A stretch of 64,000 bases of DNA from Mytilus galloprovincialis (lineage: Eukaryota; Mollusca; Bivalvia; Mytilida; Mytilidae): assembly GCF_965363235.1 (NCBI RefSeq), contig NC_134844.1, positions 49,224,872 through 49,288,871 of the forward strand. Direction: 5' to 3'. A program made the translations under genes and the position numbers. The stretch's first letter is position 1. Every line of letters begins with the position of its first letter. This document shows, in pieces, positions 9,495 through 19,907 of the stretch. Under the pieces are notes generated by a model that was not told the DNA's origin, ran no database searches, and saw only the letters and a list, made by a program, of their open reading frames with translations.

Positions 9495-11068
9495 GGAGTT
9501 GGTATCGCGTTTGCGTGTGGTGCCAAGGCTCTGAACTTCATCATCTGGTAACGAGAAAGAGAATCAGCTATACAGTTTTTTATACCAGGAATGTGTTTGG
9601 CATGCACTACAAAATTATTAATTGCTGAATGATAAGTGAGCTTTCTCATTAACTTCATCAAGCTTTGAATCTTAGATCTACCCTTTTTTATAATATCAAC
9701 AGTAGCTAAATTGTCACAATTGAATAATATACGTTTTCTTTTCCATCTATCTCCCCACAGTACGCATGCCATTACAATGGGATACAATTCAAAAAATGCC
9801 ATAGATGTTTGCTCACAAGACAATAGTTCATAAGGAAAGTCACCTTGAAACCATTCATTTTAATAAAAAAAAACTCCAAATGAGGAAGGTGTAGCATCAG
9901 TAAACAAGTGAATGTCCGCAGCATTCGTTATATTATCATTTAAAAAGAAGGAAACACCATTCCAATCTTTTAAAAATTTTGACCACATAACAAGGTCAGG
10001 TTTACAACTTTTTAAGTGCACATGGTGATGCAACTTTTTAACAGTAGTAGACAGTTTAATTAAGTGTGAAACAAATGATCTACCTGGCACTATAACTCTG
10101 CAAGCAAAATTTAAATGCCCTAGTAAACTTAATAACTCTCTTTTTGTGCACGAATTTCGCTTACTGAAATATTCTATAATTTCTTGAATTCGTAAAACCT
10201 TTTCTAAAGGGAGATAAGCCTCCATATTAATAGTATCTAAAAATATCCCTAAATATTCTAACTTATGACATGGCCCTTCAGTTTTCTAAAATGAAAGTGG
10301 CACACCTAATGACTTAAAAATATCTAAAAAAGTATTCATAGTTTGTTGAGCATTGTCTTGTTCTGGTACAATAACTAGAAAATCATCTAAAAAGTGTAAA
10401 ATGTGCTCTATATTGTAATTGTTCTGAGCAATCCAACAAATTGCTTGTGAAAGAGTGTCAAAGATTTTTGGGCTAGACCTGCACCCAAACACCAATTTAT
10501 TAAAACAAAGTAATATCTGTCATCCCATTTGATTCCATGAAACGGCCATAACATTGGCGACAGGGGCATAACCTTGAAGGCGTCGGATATATCGGTTTTT
10601 AAAAGCCAAGATTTAAAACCTAGGCTTTTGATAGTTCTGATAGCATCATCAATTGAAACATATTGCAAAGAAAATTCATCTTTATCGATAAGTTCGTTTA
10701 AAACTAGGATTTTTTGGATCCTCATGAGGCGCTGACAAGTCTACGATCAAACGCTTCTTTTTATTGTATTTACCTTCTGCCACACCGATAGGGTTAATGC
10801 GGTAATGTGTAAATGGAATGAAATCAAATGGTCCTTCTAAATAGCCCTTTTCTACCTCCGTCTCTATTAATTTTAAAACGTGTGTTTGTTGAGATAACGC
10901 TGATCTTAAGTTTTTACACTCAATAGACTTAGATGGTAATGTTGTAATACCTGTGGAAAAACCTTGACTTAACCCAAAAACTAGGTAATTCTTAAATTCC
11001 TTATTTGGATGATTTTCTAATTCATGAACTAAATTACTAATCACAAGGGGTGTTGATACTCCTAAAAC
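9461..11068 (-). pseudogene. Reverse transcriptase and RNase H of the YR retrotransposon, broken
   Basis: The region reads collinearly through a pol polyprotein but in several pieces. A pre-RT segment (VHELENHPNKEFKNYLVFGL) lies near 11030-10970, RT block RLIVDLSAPHEDP near 10760-10720, the first catalytic block LLKTDISDAF near 10605-10576, and the LDD catalytic pair near 10387-10382 in HFLDDFLVIV. RNase H follows with LFTDATPSSFG near 9900-9865, the E in FFELYPIV near 9795, LFNCDNLATVD near 9735-9700, and IPGIKNCIADSLSR near 9590-9545. Frames change near 10720 and 10490, and in-frame stops lie at about 10284 and 9858; a TAA at 11069-11071 closes the frame upstream. The enzyme would copy the element RNA into DNA and degrade the RNA strand; this copy cannot make it intact. 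Confidence 0.85.
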
Positions 11069-11086
11069 TTAGGGAAACTTGATCGT

Positions 11087-12574
11087 TTACATTCTTCTCT
11101 GCATATTGGACCCGATTTTGTTGGGTCCTAGTGCCTCGTTTTTTGAACTCGTACAGACTGTTTTAGGGTGCTCTCCATTACAACTTAGACAAATATGTAA
11201 ATTTCTACAATGAGGTCTAAAACAACCTGTTTTCCCGTTGAAATTATTACAGATTTCCTTTCCTCCATGGTAAGAACGCTCCCTGCCGTGTATGTCTTGA
11301 TCTGACCTGTATGACCCTGTCGTATTCCTATTGCTATTGTTTGACTGATTACAATAACTACTTGAGTGAAAAGTGCTACCGCAAATGCTACATGTGTTAG
11401 GTTTAATGTTCGCAAAAATATTGCAAAATAAAGTGTTATTTCTGATAGACCAGTCAACGGGAATATTGTTATGCCTTAAATGAGCTGCTGCATCAGCAGA
11501 AAACCGTTTATTGTACTCGTAAAATCCCTTACCCGGATACCTGGTGGCCATATCAACCAAATCACGTTCATAAAGATCCAGCTCACTCCTACGATGAGGA
11601 AATGTTGTACACATTATGTTCTTATAAATCCCAAAAGCCTGAATAAATTCGCCCAGAGACAATGATCTTGAACTCCTAGGGTCAGATTTATTGTTTTTGT
11701 CTTCACTCAAGCTTAACTAGTGTGTTCCTGAACCAGAATAGTATGGTATCAGTAAAGATGTTAGATTAATATCCATACCTGATATAATATTCTTTCGTAA
11801 CTGGGGTGAAATTGTTTCCACAAACGGTAGAGTTTCTGCAGAATAGCCGTGTGCTGTTCTCACCATGTTGCCTGAATTTCCCATATTTAAAAGCTGTTCC
11901 TCGCTTCCTGCGGCTGCGTTCGGTGCAGTTCGTGTGCTTTGTAATGCATTGTATGCGGACTGTAAATTGAAATTTGACCAAGATTGACCTGAATTTGTAG
12001 AAGTATGATTGATGGTATTGGATGCACTATCCACCGGAGCGGAGACATATGCATTTGGTGTTTCTGCGATTCTACTAATACTGGTAGTTTCATTTCTGGC
12101 TTGAAGTAATAAATTAACCTTTCCTGTTAAGCCGGAAACATTCTGTTGTAGGGATTGTACAGTCGATGATAATTTTGATACAATTCCTATCAAAACACGA
12201 TTGTCGTTACTGGTCGTGTTTTCATTATTGTTTGTGTTTGGTGCATCCTGGGATCGCGGATCCCCATCTACACGTGTGTTTTGTTGTGGCAATGCATGAT
12301 GGTATACCGCACTACCATTTAAGGGTTCCTCACCACGTGTGTGACTGTCTTCGCCTCGTGCTTCCTCTCCACGTGCGTTTGTTGTGTTTGATGTGATACT
12401 ATCGGAATTTTCGTATCGTTTCAAAATACGTACCAATGTCAAACGTTTTGCATTTATAGGAAAAACGATATTCTTTCTTTCTAACTCTGCTTTTAGTCTA
12501 GCAATTGTCCAATTTTCAAGTAATGTAGGATTATAGACTGCGTTATTGTTTTTCTTTTTCCTAATCGGACCCAT
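11087..12574 (-). pseudogene. Gag-like protein of the YR retrotransposon, one in-frame TAG
   Basis: I chose the start at MGPIRKKK (codon 12574-12572) over the upstream hydrophobic extension because it opens a basic SAP-like segment, WTIARLKAELERKNI. A low-complexity middle region follows, rich in N, S, T and G. Beyond an in-frame TAG at 11719-11717 the same frame continues into a conserved capsid-like block (LGEFIQAFGIYKNIM, YERDLVDMATRYPG, WSIRNNTLFCNIFA). It ends with a CX2CX4HX4C zinc knuckle (11392-11351), a CX8CX4CX3H finger (about 11251-11200) and CX2CX3HX4C. It would package the element RNA. The lone stop separates the SAP end from the capsid end; it may be a decay mutation or, less likely, a readthrough site. 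The frame closes with TAA at 11089-11087. Confidence 0.8.
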
Positions 12575-12976
12575 TGCGTCCGTGCATGTGTATAAATGTA
12601 ATGTCAAATGCAATATAGGTGAATAAATAAATAAACAGACCTCAGATCTATGAATAATAAAACTCCAAATCAAATATAAAATAGAACATGTCGTATGAAT
12701 GAAGACTTCTCGCCGTACAAACACGTGGATTGTTCAAAGTTTATTCCATGCTCCTTTTCCTGATATATTTTATCACACGGGATAACTTATTTGAGTTCAT
12801 ATAAAGTCTGAATAATCCAACACTTAAAGTTTATGCACAGCAGTTTAAATACTGAAACAACTATTTTGTAATAATAACTTTTTGTAAAAACAAAATTAAA
12901 ATATGCTACGATGAACTGGCAGCTTAAAACAATCTTATAATACTTGATTTATATCTCCTATTTGATTGGCTAACCA
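12575..12976. promoter_or_regulatory. 5' region of the YR element
   Basis: About 400 bp between the gag start and the minisatellite. The minus-strand frame of gag stays open to 12724 but reads as a hydrophobic stretch without family resemblance. A promoter is expected here for a retroelement, but I cannot point to a specific motif. Confidence 0.35.
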
Positions 12977-13085
12977 ATCTTCTAAAATTATCTCAGTTCT
13001 CTCAGTAGTTTCTAAAAATATCTCAGTTCTCTCAGTAATTTCTAAAAATATCTCAGTTCTCTCAGTAATTTCTAAAAATATCTCT
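12977..13085. repeat. 30-bp minisatellite, three to four units
   Basis: The block TCTCAGTTCTCTCAGTAATT starts at 12991, 13021 and 13051, a 30-bp step, with degenerate edges. It lies in the 5' flank of the YR element and mirrors, in unit length but not in sequence, the minisatellite at its 3' flank. Confidence 0.95.
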
Positions 13086-13179
13086 CTCTGTTTTCTCAAT
13101 TTGTATTCTATTAATATCCCACCTGACGTAGGCAGGAACTATTTATCGTATAAACTAAAATTTAAATCTTTAAATTACC

Positions 13180-15793
13180 ATTTATACCAGAAGACAAAAA
13201 TGAAGCCAATGAATAGAATGTAACTGACTAAACAAATAAAAGAAAAGAAAGGTGTAATATTTTTAATGTAGAAATATGCTTAAGGTATCTAAGTTAAGAA
13301 TAATGATCTTTAGAACTCTACATATACAAATGATTAGTGTTCAGAAAAATTAAATGGTGCGTAAAAAATAGAATAGGTAGATAAAGAATAAATAATTCGA
13401 AATCTGAGACGCTCGTTCAGATCCTTGTATAACTGGGAGAGTCTCCAATGGTGTTATAACTTGTGTCCTTCTCCTTTTATGCTATTCTAGGAAATAAAAT
13501 GTTTTTCAACTAAACTAAGATCAAATAGAGTATAATGACCTAAACAGAAAAGAAAGGTAGTAGAAAAATATATGAGAGTCATATACTTTCATAACAATGA
13601 CTTTTAAATCTAGTCATTTATTCAAAGAATGATTAGGATTTAAGATATGAAAATGGCGTAAAAAAAAGGTTGACGTCTAGATAAAAAAAAATATAGTATT
13701 ACGTGATATGAGAATCTCATTTCGACCCTCATATATACGTCCCATATTTCTCGAAATCAGATATTGTACTGAGTATTTATGAAACTAATACAATCTAAAA
13801 TGGATGTACATAGACTAAGGTAGGAATTTAAAAGTTATAGTATAAATAGAAAAAGGATAGTCACGATTTGATCAAAATGTGTGTATTAAATGGATGGAGA
13901 AAATTGACCCTCGTCGTTTTAGGTTGACCAAATGCGTTCCAAACTGAATATAGTCAATCCAAATAATAAAGCAAGTTAAGTTCAAAATTTAGAGGCGGAA
14001 TTTAGTAGGGGGTGCTGCATTAAAGGTGTTACATCTAGCCTTTTAAATCTAACGGCACTCAATCTTAATAATGCCTTGTCCCTTTTGCGAATCAAGATCC
14101 GCATCTAATAATGACGGGATGAACATTTGTGTTGTTTTTTATTTGCTGAAATTCACATTCATTTCTCAAAAATGATTCGATCATAGAATTATTGATTATT
14201 TTTTGGTGATTACCGACACTTTTGTCCCTATTGAAAGTCAATCAATCAATAGCAATCAATAAATGTATCAAACAATCAATCAATCAATCAAAAAATATTG
14301 CAGTCGGTCGCACCTGCAAATTGCTGACAGACTAGAAATACAGAAGCTGAACTACCTATATCTATCGACCAGCGAGGTCCTATTTTAAACTGATAAAAAC
14401 TGTTTGTGAATGCGGGATAACGATTAAGAATTTGTCTAACAAACATTAACTAAATTTTGAATAGGTCGGGTTATCACCTATTTATTTATGGTGAATTTTT
14501 CAGTCCAATGACGAGGAAAATTTCCCCGAAAGCAAAAAAAGAAGAGAGGATTGTGTATGGCACGCCTGAACCACTTTTATAGATAATTCTTAATTATCTC
14601 AGATAACTAGGATTTTCTCTCTATTTTACATTAAGCTCAGATAAACCGGGATTATCTCGATTTTTTCAGATAATCCCGGTTTTTCTCAGAATTTTCAGAT
14701 AAACCGGGATTTTCTCAACTTAATGCATATTGGAGATAATTCATTATATTCCTCACAAAAAAAAAGATAAATAATTAACTGGAGAAAATCCGGGATTATC
14801 TGAAAATTCTGAGAAAATCGATTAACTGAAAAAAAGAGCCAATAGAAAGCCACGACACATTGGAGGAAAAATTCCTGGTCAGAAGGGATAAGATATAGAT
14901 ACAATGGTGCATCTATACAGATAGAGAAGAATGAAAGATAAGGATATTACGGGGAAACGTTTTAGAACGTTTAATTTTCCAAATTTGATAAAAAATAATA
15001 ACTGATTTATTCAGGATGTACATGTATGAAAAGTATATCAACAATAATGAAGATCAGAGGGATTGAACAATTTAGAAGTTTGTCTTGAGAGTTTCATTTA
15101 AGAGAATTTGAATTTCATATCCGTATTTTTCTTCATGAAGATAGTGAAATAATTTTGTTATATAAATCTGGCATCGGCACAATTAGCTAGAACAAATAAC
15201 TAAAATGTTGAAATAAGTTTAGCAAAGTTGAAATACACCATTTCGAAGTTTTAAAGAGTTTCCTTTTAGAAAGTTAAAATCTTATAAAAATTAAATTCAC
15301 GCGCCGTTTTTCTTTCCGTAATTTTCTCTAGTAAAACAGTGAAATATGGTGCAGGAATTTATCATCCATTTTATTGCTAAGTGTTAAATTTTAGTACTTA
15401 TTTAGTAAGTTCAATTATAAAGTTTTTTGTCAATTAGATAATCTAATCCTGATGATGACAATTAAATGCCCAATACCTGAAATATTTATTACCTTACAAC
15501 TCTGCTATATTGTTCATCAGTTTGTTTTTTTAAAGACACGTGCTCAGTGCATAATTAACCATTAACAAAACGCTATTAAAACGGGGTTTTGATCCTTAAG
15601 GAAGCAACATTTTCGATGAATTAGATCTATATTTGTTAACATTTTTGAATTAAATAAACTGAATGGATTTCTTAAATTTCTCAAATGGCTTTAATATTAT
15701 TACAAACAAAACGAAACGTTTGTTTAACATTTTTTGTAACTTTTATCTTTATTTTCGTTCTAAGAAAACCTTTCTTGTTTGATTAACTAGTAT
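13180..15793. repeat. Module M, copy A, right part
   Basis: Resumes at ATTTATAC (13180-13187) exactly where copy A was interrupted and aligns with 23358-25943 (copy B) and 41670-43828 (copy D). It includes an ATCA microsatellite (about 14236-14290), a CCGGGATTATCT hairpin at 14643-14683, and the shared end GATTAACTAGTAT at 15781-15793. No protein-coding potential is evident. Confidence 0.9.
14643..14683. repeat. Conserved hairpin inside module M
   Basis: AAACCGGGATTATCT pairs perfectly with AGATAATCCCGGTTT around a short loop. The same hairpin occurs at 24802-24842 and 42795-42835, and variants of its arm (GGGATTATCTGAAAATTC) lie nearby, so the block may fold into several alternative stems. 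Confidence 0.85.
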
Positions 15794-16015
15794 GTGTTGA
15801 TTACCTTCACTAATCACAAAAGAAGATCAAACGACCTAATTTGTATAGACCTAATCAACATGATAATTGGTATTGAATATGATTATCGGTCATGCCTGAC
15901 ATATCCCAAATAACGGCGCGTGCTAATAAAAACTTCAATAACTTCTTAAATATTCAATTGATTTTATTCAAACAAAAATAATAAGATAAAAAAATCAATT
16001 ATTTATCTATTACAT
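15794..16015. other. Non-coding spacer
   Basis: No recognisable gene or repeat. It separates module M copy A from the shared segment S. Confidence 0.4.
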
Positions 16016-16262
16016 GGCCTGAGAGCACTCAGGAGGTCCTGAGCGGTTTTAAGACGTACCGCAAAATTATTACTTAAAATATTTTTTGTTGACTATAAAA
16101 TGAAATACATTTCAATTCATGGAGTGTCAGTGAGTTATAATTTATTTTACAAATGAGGGCCCCACTTTGGTAGTCCAACTTGAACACATTGGGCGATCGT
16201 ATATATGCAATCAGGAACAGATGTATCCACGAAAATATAATAACATTTTATGAACCTACCTG
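16016..16262. repeat. Segment S, copy 1
   Basis: About 220 bp, from GACGTACCGCAAAATTATTA to TTTATGAAC, repeated at 26470-26694, 29263-29487 and 32056-32280. In copies 2-4 it runs directly into the end of the satellite array, whereas here about 4.4 kb intervenes, so one arrangement is a deletion or insertion derivative of the other. Confidence 0.85.
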
Positions 16263-16289
16263 CTTGAATAAATCATTTTTAAGTATATT

Positions 16290-16570
16290 TAACATATACT
16301 TTTGATATTGTTATATTTATAAATAAACTGTTTACAAAATTTTGAATTTTTTTAAATACTAAGGCTTTTCTACCTCAGGCATAGATTACCTTACCTGTAT
16401 TTGGCAACACTTTTAGGAATTTTGGATCTCAATGCTCTTCAACTTCGTACTTTATTTGGCTTTTTTTTTTTTTTTTTACTTTTTTGGATTCGAGCGTCAC
16501 TGATGAGTCTTTTGTAGACGAAACGCGCGTCTGGCGTATATATAAAATTTAGTCCTGGTATCTATGATGA
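16290..16570 (+). repeat. Hammerhead-bearing repeat, single unit
   Basis: Same family as 438-955, recognised by GGCATAGATTACCTTA, TTTTAGGAATTTTGGATCTC and the ribozyme core. A run of about 18 T interrupts it near 16461-16478. Confidence 0.8.
16494..16537 (+). ncRNA. Type I hammerhead ribozyme with intact core
   Basis: Stem I is GCGTCA paired with TGGCGT (six pairs, two of them G-U). The core is CTGATGA at 16500-16506, stem II is GTCT/AGAC closing TTTGT, and GAAA is at 16520-16523. Stem III is minimal (AC/GT around GCGC), and cleavage is expected after the GTC at 16529-16531. Such short stem III forms are known from Penelope-like elements and retrozymes, where two units can cleave as a dimer. 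Activity is not shown by sequence. Confidence 0.8.
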
Positions 16571-16830
16571 GTTTATTTTAATGTAATATTATTTATAAAT
16601 CAATGTTTAAAAGTCACCAATATGTGCTAAGATTAAACTTCGTGTAACATTGTAATACTTTGAAAATTTTTCATTAATAAATACTGTTTAAATTAAGATT
16701 AAAATTTCATGTGTCATTCGGTCATTACAAGTGTCATTCGGTCATTCGTGTTACGTTTCTCCAGTACTTCTCTATGGATAAGAGCTAACACTACCAAAAA
16801 CAAGTTCACTAGAATTAAACTAAAACCTCC
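16571..16830. other. Non-coding spacer
   Basis: A+T-rich. It contains a short direct duplication (GTGTCATTCGGTCATT at about 16711 and 16731) and nothing else I can support. Confidence 0.5.
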
Positions 16831-16840
16831 AGAAAATGAA

Positions 16841-16930
16841 ATTGAGAAAGGAAATGGGGAATGTGTCAAAGCAACAACAACCCGACCATAGAGCAGACAA
16901 CAGCCGAAGGCCACCAATGGGTCTTCAATG
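16841..16930 (-). mobile_element. Fragment of a mussel repeat (GGAATGTGTCAAAG family)
   Basis: Contains GGAAATGGGGAATGTGTCAA and ACAACAACCCGACCATAGAG. The same family appears inverted relative to this copy at 49676-49740, 58330-58390, 58836-58890 and 59336-59395, and as a short piece at 33998-34032. The strand is defined relative to the more common orientation. Confidence 0.7.
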
Positions 16931-16944
16931 TAGCAAAAAAAAGT

Positions 16945-17520
16945 CTCACTTCCGGTAAAATCCAAAATGGCGGACATCATACTTAAATCGTCCCAATATC
17001 GAAGGATAGTATGTGAAAAGGTATTATTATCATGCTGCTATAATTATATTTGGTACAAACCTTTGTTATGTACTACTTTTGGATATATTATATAGATTAA
17101 ATGTCTTTAAAAAACCCTACTTCCGGTAAAATCCAACATGGTGGACATTGTACTAAAATAAGCTTATTTTGTGAGAGGGTGATTGAAATGTGTCTTAACG
17201 TATTGCTACTATCATTAAATTGTGCAGGAACCTTTCTTTGATGCTTCTAAGGGATACAATGTATAAGACATATGTCTTAAAAACCCTCAATTCTGGTATT
17301 CCGGTTATATTCAAAATGGCGGGCATATAAAATATTATTTTTTTTATTTTGATATTCAACTTCTTTTCAAAATGTGAAGAAAGTGGGGTTTTTTTTGTGG
17401 TGGTCTTTAAATTTTTGGGTTTAAGTTATCCTCTAAACCACTAATCATATTCTGTAGTTAATATTTAAATACAAAGTTAACACTTCCGGTAAAAAAAAAC
17501 CAATATGGCGTAAATGTTAA
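16945..17520. repeat. Degenerate tandem repeat, about 170-bp units
   Basis: The block CTTCCGGTAAAATCCAAAAT followed by GGCGGACAT recurs at about 16948, 17119, 17287 and 17484 with decreasing similarity. The intervening sequence is also alike in the first units (TATTATATAGATTAAATGTC and its counterpart near 17260). It looks like a short satellite tract. Confidence 0.75.
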
Positions 17521-17639
17521 AGATGAGTCCTCAATCCATATCTTCGATGTAGAGTTTTGGATAGATTGATTAAAACAAAATAAAATCACTTAAGTACTAA
17601 AACATTTAAAAAATTAACACTATTTGGCCAAAAAAAACA

Positions 17640-18195
17640 TGTTAATTCCCAGTCACCACCACATGCACACGACGCAGGACACGGGAGACTTGATTTTCCG
17701 CATTAACAACAACCGCGGCAACCTTTCTTAAATCCACAATGTGCAAGCTTCTGACAAAATGATGAGACCTCAGAAAGAGTAATAAAAGTGATCCTCTTTG
17801 TCCCTTCGTCATCCATTAGCGCCTGGACTGGGTAGCATAAGAGTCAATTGCAAGCTCGTCCCCTAAACACGTGTCTTAGTATATTGTACGTTTTGCATGC
17901 TGGAAAAGACTAGACTAAGTTGAGGGAATAGCCTCAATTAGCCTTCCCTTTTGCGTAAATAGTTATTTCTATCTTTGTTAACCATGCTAACCCCATCTGG
18001 TAAGTTTGTGCGATCTTACAGTAAACACCGGTGATTTAGGCGGATCAATTATAATTCTTTATGTTGAAGTCACATCTTCAAATGCCACCAATGTCTCCAA
18101 CGCAGTCTTTTTTTTAACCTTTTCAAGCAAACAGAAAACCGTATCACAACCGGTAAATACATGGATCACAATAAGTGTGTGTGATCACTTATCGC
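17640..18195 (-). pseudogene. Relic of a cysteine-rich TE-associated protein
   Basis: Read on the minus strand, in order, are VIHVFTGCDTVFCLLEKVKK (like a conserved 'hALTGCDTTSAF.GKGKK' block), TQKGRLIEAIPST and LFQHAKRTIY (like 'FTKKGRSIENIPPTQAAL..HTKRAVYQ'). Then comes a C-terminal cysteine array with HCGFKKGCRGCC and SLPCPASCACGGD, similar to 'CGCKKGCRGRCKC...C.CGGDC'. This protein family is common in bivalve and cnidarian genomes near mobile elements; its function is not known to me. Stops and frame changes break every block. Confidence 0.6.
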
Positions 18196-18199
18196 TAGT

Positions 18200-18423
18200 G
18201 CACGGTTGGATATATATATACAGAGTGGGGTGATATATATATACAGAGTGGTGATAATTATACAGAGTGGTGAAATATATACAAAATAGTGACAAAAATC
18301 TGGTGATAGATAGTGGTGAAATATATACAAAATAGTGACAAAAATCTGGTGATAGATAGTGGTAAAAGATATTCAGAGTAGTGGTAAAAGATATTCAGAG
18401 TAGTGGTAAAGATATTCAGAGTA

Positions 18424-18426
<3 letters not shown>
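18200..18426. repeat. Satellite-like array, left part (GTGGTGATAGATATACAGAG)
   Basis: Imperfect units of about 20-40 bp built on 'AGAGTGGTGATA.ATATACA'. One 48-bp unit (GTGGTGAAATATATACAAAA...) is duplicated at about 18260-18360. The array resumes at 20008, on the far side of the giant palindrome. Confidence 0.8.

Positions 18427-18460
<34 letters not shown>
18427..18460. repeat. TA dinucleotide microsatellite
   Basis: Uninterrupted TA repeats abutting the left arm of the large palindrome. Another TA tract lies at about 19987-20005 on the other side. Confidence 0.95.
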
Positions 18461-18464
<4 letters not shown>

Positions 18465-19907
18465 CAAGTCAAAAAGGGTACAACATCACCATTAAATAAC
18501 TATAAAATACACAAATATTAGATATTTCGGATAACAGATATCCTTCTTCGGTAATTGCACAATGACAAATGAATCATGTCAATTCAAATTGAGACTCTAT
18601 CAAAATCTTGATTTATACAATTTAAGCGAACGCTGGAACAATTTTAAAATTTCCAAACACACCGCAAAGACTACAGAAATATGCCAAAAATAAAAATAGT
18701 TATTTACGATGTGAAATGGCACAACTCTAGATTTCCAAAGGTTGTGACAGTTGAGATGTTATAACTGCATTGAGGGCAGTCCTCAAACAAAAAAATCAAA
18801 AATGTCCTAACCGATCAAGGATGGTATAAAATAGACAACGGTAGGGCAATTACAACAGAAACTACATATTTAAGCCTCCCAAACGAATATCAGTATAATA
18901 CTGATTGAAAAAATAAGTATTGTATAATGAGGTAAAATAATTGAACGTGGCAACGTACTTATACATCATCCCGAATCAATGAAAACCTGTAATTTAAACT
19001 GTTATTTTAAAAATAATTTCGAACTGTAAAGCCAGTACTAAATCCGGCGTTGTTTGAAACAGGTAGTCACAGGAAAATGAGGGACTCGTTCTATGTTTTT
19101 TCATTTATACCCTCTGGGGAGATTGACACACACAAGCTGATCTCAAAAACCTTTCCATCACGATCATAGACCACAACGAGGGTTGGTCGAAGGTCGACAG
19201 AGTCGCTCGGGAAAGATTTTGGATAAGAAAGTTACGGACAGTCTCCCCAGAGGGTATAAATGAAAAAACATAGAACGAGTCCCTCATTTTCCTGTGACTA
19301 CCTGTTTCAAACAACGCCGGATTTAGTACTGGCTTTACAGTTCGAAATTATTTTTAAAATAACAGTTTAAATTACAGGTTTTCATTGATTCGGGATGATG
19401 TATAAGTACGTTGCCACGTTCAATTATTTTACCTCATTATACAATACTTATTTTTTCAATCAGTATTATACTGATATTCGTTTGGGAGGCTTAAATATGT
19501 AGTTTCTGTTGTAATTGCCCTACCGTTGTCTATTTTATACCATCCTTGATCGGTTAGGACATTTTTGATTTTTTTGTTTGAGGACTGCCCTCAATGCAGT
19601 TATAACATCTCAACTGTCACAACCTTTGGAAATCTAGAGTTGTGCCATTTCACATCGTAAATAACTATTTTTATTTTTGGCATATTTCTGTAGTCTTTGC
19701 GGTGTGTTTGGAAATTTTAAAATTGTTCCAGCGTTCGCTTAAATTGTATAAATCAAGATTTTGATAGAGTCTCAATTTGAATTGACATGATTCATTTGTC
19801 ATTGTGCAATTACCGAAGAAGGATATCTGTTATCCGAAATATCTAATATTTGTGTATTTTATAGTTATTTAATGGTGATGTTGTACCCTTTTTGACTTGT
19901 TATATAT
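18457..19907. repeat. Giant inverted repeat, two 666-bp arms
   Basis: The left arm is 18457-19122 and the right arm 19242-19907, with a 119-bp spacer. Paired positions sum to 38364 at the outer end, at an internal check (18781 with 19583) and at the inner end, so there is no net indel between the arms. By eye I see no mismatches over the sections compared. The outer ends read ATATATAACAAGTC, the inner ends CCTCTGGGGAGA. The spacer (19123-19241) has a minus-strand open stretch (RNFLIQNLSRATLS) that I do not recognise. Candidates are a foldback element, inverted terminal copies of a Penelope-like element, or an assembly fold-over. Confidence 0.95.

Larger units (their letters stand above)
7488..13187 (-). 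mobile_element. Ngaro/DIRS-type tyrosine-recombinase retrotransposon, complete insertion but decayed
   Basis: The insertion is 5,700 bp including one copy of the flanking octamer ATTTATAC (7480-7487 and 13180-13187). Copies B and D of module M carry a single ATTTATAC and no insert, which fixes the boundaries. On the minus strand the gene order is gag (12574 to 11087), RT and RNase H (11068 to 9461), then tyrosine recombinase (9494 to 8487). No methyltransferase domain is visible between RNase H and recombinase, which favours the Ngaro group over classical DIRS. No LTRs or DDE integrase are present. Stops and frameshifts in gag and pol mean this copy is not autonomous. I could not find the split direct repeats expected of the class. 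Confidence 0.85.

Noticed and set aside
12166..12396. Plus-strand ORF opposite the gag gene
   Set aside because: Shadow of the minus-strand gag frame; the minus-strand reading has SAP and zinc-finger signatures.
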